A stretch of DNA of 52,016 nt, from positions 1-52,016 of the forward strand of contig VBKF01000123.1 of the NCBI GenBank assembly GCA_005888095.1. Direction: 5' to 3'. The translations under genes were made by a program, and so were the position numbers. Under the pieces are notes generated by a model that was not told where the DNA came from, did no database searches, and worked only from the letters and a program-made list of their open reading frames with translations. Below, piece after piece: positions 46,991 to 52,016 of the stretch. The stretch is from Deltaproteobacteria bacterium. GTDB taxonomy: Bacteria > Desulfobacterota > Binatia > DP-6. How positions within the stretch are numbered: the first letter of the stretch is position 1; the number at the start of each line of letters is the position of its first letter.

Positions 46991-49900
46991 TCATGGCGCT
47001 CGCCGACCAAAACGCGCGCGAACGTATCCGTGCCGATCTGGACACGACGTTGGTGGTCGAGGCCGCAGCGGGCACCGGGAAGACGACCGAGCTCGTCGGC
47101 CGCATGGTGGCCGTCCTCATGGCAGGCCGCGGGCGCCTGGACGGCATGGTCGCGGTCACCTTCACGGACACCGCAGCGGGCGAGCTGAAGCTGCGTCTCC
47201 GCACCCACATCGAGCAAGCCCGCCGCGACGACGCGGGCTGTACCCCGGAGGCGCGCCGGCTCCTCACCGACGCGCTGCCGCAGCTCGAGGAGGCACGGAT
47301 CGGGACGATCCACTCCTTCTGCGCCGACCTGCTGCGCGAGCGGCCGGTCGAGGCGGGCGTCGACCCGCTCTTCGAGGTGGCGCCCGACGACGTCGCCCGC
47401 ATGCTCCTCGACCGCGCCTACGACCGCTGGTTCGAAGCGGTGCTCGCCAATCCGGGACCCGGCGTGCGGCGCATCCTCCGCCGCCGCACCGGCGAGGACG
47501 GGCCGCGCGGCCTGCTCCGCGCGGCGGTGCACGCGCTCGCCGAGCGACGCGACTTCCCGACGTCGTGGCGGCGGGCGCCCGGCTTCGACCGCGACGGCGC
47601 GATCGACGGCCTCGTCGCGGAGATGGCGGCGCTGGCCGAGTGGGCATCACGCGGGAACCCGGAGGACTACTTCACGCAATCGCTCGCCGAGCTGGCGCGG
47701 TTCGTCGACGACGTGGCGCGGGCCGAGTCGGTGCGCCCCCGGGACCACGACGGCCTCGAGGCGGACCTCGTGCGCTTCGTGCGCGACTGGCATGCGGCGT
47801 GGGTCGGCTTCCGCTCCGCGCCGAACGGGTTCCCCAAGGCGGAGCTGCGCGAGAAGCGGGACGCGCTGAAGGTCCGGCTCGACCGCTTCGTCGCCGATGC
47901 GGGCGCCGACCTGGCGCCGGAGCTCAGGGACGAGCTCTGGCCCGTCGTGGAGACCTACGACGAGCTCAAGAAGCGCGCCGGCTGCCTCGATTTCCTCGAC
48001 CTCCTGCTCCTGGCCCGCAACCTGGTCCGCGGCAAAGCCGCCGTGCGCCGCGAGCTCCAGCGGCGCTTCACGCACCTCTTCGTCGACGAGTTCCAGGACA
48101 CGGATCCGCTCCAGGCGGAGATCCTGGTGCTGCTCGCGGCCGACGATCCGATGGTGGACGACTGGCGGCGCGCGCGCCCGGTGCCCGGGAAGCTCTTCAT
48201 CGTCGGCGACCCGAAGCAGTCGATCTACCGCTTCCGCCGCGCCGACGTCGCCCTCTACGAGGAGGTGAAGCGACGGGTCGTCGACGCGGGCGGAGCGCTC
48301 GTGGAGCTCACCACCAGCTTCCGTGCCGTGCCGGAGATCCAGGAGGCGGTGAACGCCGCCTTCGCCCCGCGCCTCGACGGGGGGAGCCAGGCCCGCTACG
48401 TGCCGCTCGCGCCCTTCCGCAGCGGCGTCGAGAGCCAGCCCGCGCTCGTCGCCCTGCCCGTGCCCGCGCCGTACGGCAAGTTCCGGACCATCGTCCAGTG
48501 GAAGATCGAGGAGTGCCTGCCCGACGCGGTCGCGGCCTTCGTCGAGTGGCTGGTCCGCGGGAGCGGCTGGACGGTGACCGAGCGCGAGCGGCCCGCCGAG
48601 CGCGTGCCGCTGCGCGCACGCCACGTCTGCCTGCTGTTCCGGCGCTTCCGCTCCTTCCGCACCGACGTGACGCATCCCTACGTGCGCGCCCTCGAGGCGC
48701 GCCACCTGCCGCACCTGCTGGTCGGCGGGACGTCTTTCCATCGGCGGGAGGAGGTGGAGGCCATCCGCAATGCGCTCGCCGCGATCGAGCGTCCCGAGGA
48801 CGAGCTCGCCGTCTTCGCGACGCTGCGCGGCCCGCTGTTCGCGCTCGGCGACGCGGCGCTCCTCGCCTTCCGCGAGCGGTGCCGGACGCTGCACTCCTTC
48901 CGGCCGCTGCCCGCCGACCTGCCGCCCGAGCTCCAGGAAGTTGCGGACGCGCTCGCCGTGCTCCGCGACCTCCATCGCGGCCGCAACCGCCGGCCGATCT
49001 CCGACACGATCGGCCGGCTGCTCGCCGCCACCCGGGCGCCGGCCGGGCTCGCCATCTGGCCGACGGGCGAGCAGGCGCTCGCCAATGTGAGCCGGCTCGT
49101 CGACCTCGCCCGCCGCGCCGAGCGCGGCGGCGTCATCTCCTTCCGCGCCTTCGTCGACCGCCTTATGGTAGAGGCGGAGCGCGGCGAGGCGAGCGACGCC
49201 CCGATCGTCGAGGAGGGGACCGAGGGCGTGCGCATCATGACCGTGCACCGCGCCAAGGGCCTCGAGTTCCCGGTCGTGATCCTGGCCGACCTCACGGCCA
49301 ACGAGACGCACGCCGAGCCGTCGCGCTGGGTCGACGCCGAGCGCGGGCTCTGCGCCATGCGGCTCGCCGGCTGCTCGCCCCCGGAGCTCCTCGAGCACGC
49401 CGCGGACGAGCTCGCCCGCGACCGCGAGGAGGCGGCCCGCGTCCTCTACGTGGCGGCGACGCGCGCGCGCGACCTCCTGGTGGTGCCCGCGGTCGGGGAC
49501 GGTCGGCAGGACGGCTGGCTCGCGGGCCTCAATCCGGTCGTCTATCCGGCCGAGTCGCGGCCCGAGAGCCGGACGCCGCGCGGCTGTCCCGGCTTCGGCA
49601 CCGACACCGTGCTGGTCAGGCCGGCCGACGTGCCGCGCCCGCCGGCGTCGGTGGCGCCCGGCCTGCATCGCCCCGAGGCCGGGCAGCACCGCGTCGTGTG
49701 GTGGGATCCGGCGGCGCTGCGCCTCGACGTCCAGGAGTCCGTGGGCCTCGCGCAGCACAAGCTCCTGACGGCGGACGAGAGCGGAACCCGATCCGAGGCG
49801 GGGATCCGGCGGCACGACGCCTGGCAGGCGACGCGCGCCCAGGTGCGCGCGGCGGCGGGCCTCGCGAGCCTGCGCGTCGTGACCGCGACCGAGCAGGCCG

Positions 49901-50397
49901 CGGTGGCGACGTTCGACGCGGCGGCCGACGTGACCGTCGAGACCGTCCCGCCCGACGGGCCCCGTCCGCACGGCAAGCGCTTCGGAACGCTGGTACATGC
50001 CGTGCTGGCGGTGGTCGACCTCGACGCCGGGCCCGAGGAGGTGGCGCGCGTGGCGGCGCTCGAGGGCCGTCTCCTCGGGGCGTCGGCGGAGGAGACGTCG
50101 GCCGCGACCGGGACGGTGGTCCGCGCGCTCGCCCACCCGCTCGTCCGCCGCGCGGCCAGCGCCGGGTCCTGCCGGCGCGAGACGCCGGTTGCCATCCGGC
50201 TCGACGACGGCGTCGTGGTCGAAGGGGTGGTCGACGCGGCGTTCCTGGAGAACGGGGTCTGGACCGTCATCGACTTCAAGACCGACGTCGAGATCGCGGG
50301 CCGCCTCGGCGAGTACCGGCGTCAGGTCGCCCTCTACGCCGCGGCGATCGCGCGCGCGACGGGCGCCCCGGCCCGCGCCGTCCTCCTCCAGATCTAA
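46987..50397 (+). CDS. addA: AddA-like UvrD-family helicase-nuclease
   Basis: 1136 residues. Walker A VEAAAGTGKTTELVGRM near residue 28; motif Ia VAVTFTDTAAGELKLRL; motif II LFVDEFQDTDPLQAEIL; motif III VGDPKQSIYRFRRADVALY; motif V GVRIMTVHRAKGLEFPVVIL; motif VI RVLYVAATRARDLLVV. The C-terminal nuclease has GTLVHAVL, VEGVVDAAF and WTVIDFKTD (D-x-K). This matches the helicase-nuclease subunit of AddAB. GTG 46987 overlaps addB as GTGA; ATG 46993 is two codons in. Its stop lies 4 bp before the YhhN gene. Confidence 0.9.
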   Translation: MIMALADQNARERIRADLDTTLVVEAAAGTGKTTELVGRMVAVLMAGRGRLDGMVAVTFTDTAAGELKLRLRTHIEQARRDDAGCTPEARRLLTDALPQLEEARIGTIHSFCADLLRERPVEAGVDPLFEVAPDDVARMLLDRAYDRWFEAVLANPGPGVRRILRRRTGEDGPRGLLRAAVHALAERRDFPTSWRRAPGFDRDGAIDGLVAEMAALAEWASRGNPEDYFTQSLAELARFVDDVARAESVRPRDHDGLEADLVRFVRDWHAAWVGFRSAPNGFPKAELREKRDALKVRLDRFVADAGADLAPELRDELWPVVETYDELKKRAGCLDFLDLLLLARNLVRGKAAVRRELQRRFTHLFVDEFQDTDPLQAEILVLLAADDPMVDDWRRARPVPGKLFIVGDPKQSIYRFRRADVALYEEVKRRVVDAGGALVELTTSFRAVPEIQEAVNAAFAPRLDGGSQARYVPLAPFRSGVESQPALVALPVPAPYGKFRTIVQWKIEECLPDAVAAFVEWLVRGSGWTVTERERPAERVPLRARHVCLLFRRFRSFRTDVTHPYVRALEARHLPHLLVGGTSFHRREEVEAIRNALAAIERPEDELAVFATLRGPLFALGDAALLAFRERCRTLHSFRPLPADLPPELQEVADALAVLRDLHRGRNRRPISDTIGRLLAATRAPAGLAIWPTGEQALANVSRLVDLARRAERGGVISFRAFVDRLMVEAERGEASDAPIVEEGTEGVRIMTVHRAKGLEFPVVILADLTANETHAEPSRWVDAERGLCAMRLAGCSPPELLEHAADELARDREEAARVLYVAATRARDLLVVPAVGDGRQDGWLAGLNPVVYPAESRPESRTPRGCPGFGTDTVLVRPADVPRPPASVAPGLHRPEAGQHRVVWWDPAALRLDVQESVGLAQHKLLTADESGTRSEAGIRRHDAWQATRAQVRAAAGLASLRVVTATEQAAVATFDAAADVTVETVPPDGPRPHGKRFGTLVHAVLAVVDLDAGPEEVARVAALEGRLLGASAEETSAATGTVVRALAHPLVRRAASAGSCRRETPVAIRLDDGVVVEGVVDAAFLENGVWTVIDFKTDVEIAGRLGEYRRQVALYAAAIARATGAPARAVLLQI

Positions 50398-50401
50398 GGT
50401 A

Positions 50402-50998
50402 ATGGAAGCCATCGCGCTCGTGGCCTTCGGCGTCTTCGCGCTCCTCGACTGGCTCGCCGTGTCGCGGAGCGTGCGTCCCGTCGAGTACGTCGCCAAACCG
50501 GCCACGCTCCTCGCGCTGCTCGTCTATGCGGGCTGCGGCCATCCCTCGCCGTGGCTGGTCGCGGCGCTCGCCTTCTCGCTTCTTGGCGACGTCTTCCTCA
50601 TGCTGCCGGCGGACCTGTTCCTCGCCGGCCTGGCCGCGTTCCTGGTCGCGCACCTGGCATACATCGGGGCGTTCGCGGGGCCGGTCATGCCACGGCTCGT
50701 GTGGCTGGCGGTGGTGATCGGCGCCCTCTCGCCGGTCGCGGCCCGCATCCTGCGCGCGGTTCCCGACCGGGCGCTCCGGGCGCCCGTGGCGGTCTACAGT
50801 CTCGCGATCTCGCTGATGGTGGCGTCGGCGCTCGCCTCCACCTCGAGCCTCGCGATCGCGGGAGCCGTCCTGTTCCTCGTCTCCGACATGCTCATCGCCT
50901 GGAACCGGTTCGTGCATCCGCGCCCGTGGGCGCCGCTGGCCATCATCGTGACCTATCACCTGGGGCAGCTCGGCCTCGCCACCGCGCTGCGGGGGTGA
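50402..50998 (+). CDS. YhhN family membrane protein (lysoplasmalogenase-like)
   Basis: 198 residues with about eight hydrophobic helices. YVAKPATLLALLVYAG, LAFSLLGDVFLMLPADLFLA and LFLVSDMLIAWNRFVHP are YhhN signatures; the Asp pair in LGDVF and SDML would form the active site. Characterised relatives (TMEM86) split lysoplasmalogens to aldehyde and glycerophospho-base. ATG 50402 is 4 bp after addA, with AAGG only 3 nt before it, so coupling to addA is likely. The link to DNA repair is probably only positional. Confidence 0.8.
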   Translation: MEAIALVAFGVFALLDWLAVSRSVRPVEYVAKPATLLALLVYAGCGHPSPWLVAALAFSLLGDVFLMLPADLFLAGLAAFLVAHLAYIGAFAGPVMPRLVWLAVVIGALSPVAARILRAVPDRALRAPVAVYSLAISLMVASALASTSSLAIAGAVLFLVSDMLIAWNRFVHPRPWAPLAIIVTYHLGQLGLATALRG

Positions 50999-51007
50999 TG
51001 CCCGCAG
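50987..51007 (+). terminator. Small stem-loop across the YhhN stop codon
   Basis: CTGCGGG, 7-nt loop, CCCGCAG: seven perfect pairs with the TGA stop in the loop. No T-run follows. It may end the long dinB-to-YhhN gene series, but a short GC stem is common in such DNA. Confidence 0.3.
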
Positions 51008-51076
51008 GTCCGCTCCAACCGCGGGTCAGGCTTCACCTTACCGTAACGCACCCGCGCCCCATCGCAGCATCATGAC

Positions 51077-51310
51077 CTATCGAAGAGATCGATGCCTGGC
51101 GAGAAACTCACGACCAAGTGCGGTCACGGAGATGATTTCGACGCCGTCTTCAAGATGACGCCGTATGAAGCCACGCTCATTGGCATCTTCCCAAACCGGG
51201 AGCCGCGGGCAGGAGGTGCGCCATGCATCCATTACCTCTGAATACGCCCTCGATTGAGGACCGATCCATTCGAGTAGATCGAGTATCAACGCTTCTACGG
51301 GATCCACCAT
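51077..51310 (-). CDS. Small winged-helix-like protein of unknown function
   Basis: 77 residues from ATG 51310 (GAGG 5 nt upstream); the longer in-frame start at 51421 adds low-complexity sequence. MVDPVEALILDLLEWIGPQS and AYSEVMDAWRTSCPRLPVWE look like two helices of a winged-helix domain; VEIISVTALGREFLARH looks like the wing and last helix. Similar short proteins occur widely as hypotheticals. The DNA is noticeably less GC-rich than the rest of the window, suggesting a different origin. Confidence 0.65.
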   Translation of the reverse strand: MVDPVEALILDLLEWIGPQSRAYSEVMDAWRTSCPRLPVWEDANERGFIRRHLEDGVEIISVTALGREFLARHRSLR

Positions 51311-51436
51311 CGTGACCTCGCTCGCGGCGACTCGTGCGCGCACCACGACGAGAACCAGATCGGGCCGCGCCGTAGCGCCCTCCGAAGCGGTGGCCGCCCC
51401 TCGTGCACTGTTCGAATTCAACCCACAGCTCAGGAC

Positions 51437-51781
51437 CTACCGTGTCGGCATAAAGTGGAAGACGGTGCCTTCCGGATCCTCGAATCCCAGATTCGGACCG
51501 ATGCGCCGGAGGGGAATTCCCGCTGCGCGAAGCGCGGCCTCGGCGGCGGCCGGATCGGGAACGCGCAGCGCCACGTGGTGGGGCTGGCGCAGCGGCTCCT
51601 CGCCTTCGGCTTGAAACAGCGCCAGGTGCGAGCCGTCGTCGCCGACGTGGACGAACGCCATGGTCCGTGTTTGGTGGTCAATCTGCAGACCCAGGACGTT
51701 GCGAAACCAGGCGACGGCGCGCGGCAGATCGCGATACCGAATGCCAACGTGGTCGATGCCTCTGCTGTCAAAGAGTGCCAT
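51437..51781 (-). CDS. VOC (glyoxalase) family protein
   Basis: 114 residues from ATG 51781, which has GGAGGA 5 nt upstream; ATG 51793 lies in front of that site. GIDHVGIRYRDLPRAVAWFR gives the first metal His, HLALFQAEG and PHHVALRVPDP the middle strands, and GFEDPEGTVFHFMPTR the end. The final Glu seen in glyoxalase I is replaced here, as the sequence reads TVFHFMP, so the metal site may differ. Substrate unknown. It lies just left of the attC-like element, in opposite orientation to it. Confidence 0.82.
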   Translation of the reverse strand: MALFDSRGIDHVGIRYRDLPRAVAWFRNVLGLQIDHQTRTMAFVHVGDDGSHLALFQAEGEEPLRQPHHVALRVPDPAAAEAALRAAGIPLRRIGPNLGFEDPEGTVFHFMPTR

Positions 51782-51847
51782 CAGGTCCTCCATTCAATGA
51801 GCACGCCGACGATGCATCATCACACGCTTTGAGCGCAGCGACTCGCT

Positions 51848-51911
51848 ACCTAACGGTAGCACTCACCCGCACGCGGCTTCCTACGCGTCGGGTGCAGCGT
51901 CAAAGTTAGAC
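51848..51911 (+). other. attC: Integron attC-like recombination site
   Basis: ACCTAAC (51848-51854) fits the R'' consensus RYYYAAC and GTTAGAC (51905-51911) fits R' GTTRRRY, 64 bp in total. Between them, CACCCGCACGCG and CGCGTCGGGTG form inverted L''/L' arms with one unpaired extra base in the left arm, as in true attC sites, around an 8-nt loop. A second GTTRRRY core (GTTAGAT) is at 51980-51986, without a matching R''. No integrase gene is in the window. The other bases from 51782 to 52016 hold no gene I can support. Confidence 0.45.
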
Positions 51912-52016
51912 GGCGACTTGTAGGCGGCGCTGCGGGAAGTGGCCCAGCCGCCACAAGCCGCCGGCAGCCCGGATCGATTGTTAGATTAAGACCCCCGAGC
52001 GTCCGCGCGGCAAGGA

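Noticed and set aside
46599-50402. 1267-codon open frame on the plus strand overlapping addA
   Set aside because: Frame-shifted shadow of addA, Arg/Pro-rich and without motifs; addA in the other frame has all helicase motifs.

Overview
The window is very GC-rich, has dense short-gap genes on both strands, and carries no rRNA, tRNA, phage or IS gene that I can recognise. The gene set suggests an aerobic, lipid-oxidising Gram-negative bacterium. It includes a complete 2-oxoglutarate dehydrogenase operon, thiolase, an AidB-type acyl-CoA dehydrogenase, several short-chain dehydrogenases, a DUF1329 outer-membrane-type protein, a large AsmA/DUF748 protein, and secreted proteins with Cys-rich metal-binding-like repeats and Thr-rich linkers. 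A deltaproteobacterial-like lineage such as Binatota or Myxococcota would fit. That is an inference from gene content, not a phylogenetic result.

Layout. 1-2.6 kb: two tandem copies of a secreted Cys-rich protein gene; the second is frameshifted by a 20-bp deletion. 2.9-5.5 kb: acetolactate synthase (ilvB), divergent from a small VOC protein, then a low-complexity exported protein. 5.6-11.8 kb (minus strand): sucA-sucB-lpd followed by an apparently exported methyltransferase. 11.9-17 kb (plus): SDR, thiolase, dodecin, FKBP isomerase, EamA transporter and an orphan LivK-like binding protein. 17-19.3 kb (minus): aldehyde dehydrogenase and SpoU/TrmH methylase with an anomalous junction. 19.4-21.1 kb (plus): SH3-like protein, RRM RNA-binding protein with an apparent ATT start, and a fatty-acid desaturase. 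21.1-24.9 kb (minus): PLP aminotransferase, heptad-repeat coiled coil, SDR and a glutamine-synthetase-family enzyme. 25-27.8 kb (plus): zinc-ribbon protein, then a cyclopropane-fatty-acid synthase split into two genes by an inserted geranylgeranyl-reductase-type flavoprotein. 27.8-32.3 kb (minus): TrmN6-like methyltransferase overlapping a hybrid histidine kinase, and DUF1329. 32.4-38.1 kb (plus): TauE permease, DNRLRE-containing secreted protein, DUF748 giant. 38.2-40.4 kb: RHH-MazF toxin-antitoxin pair convergent with aidB. 41-51 kb (plus): SDR, dinB, MNT-HEPN pair, addB-addA and a YhhN protein. 51-52 kb: small genes in DNA of visibly lower GC, ending with an integron attC-like element.

Main points for follow-up. 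(1) The three-gene lipid module at 25.4-27.75 kb combines a detached CFA-synthase N-domain, a flavin reductase and a CFA-synthase catalytic domain, and could make a modified (for example methyl-branched) lipid. (2) A DNA-repair and defence island couples dinB, an MNT-HEPN pair and AddAB-type recombination enzymes. (3) There are signs of unusual translation initiation: AT-rich -10-like hexamers beginning exactly 12 nt before start codons that lack a Shine-Dalgarno sequence (leaderless genes), and genes whose conserved N-termini point to ATT or ATA starts. (4) The attC-like palindrome lies at the right-hand end.
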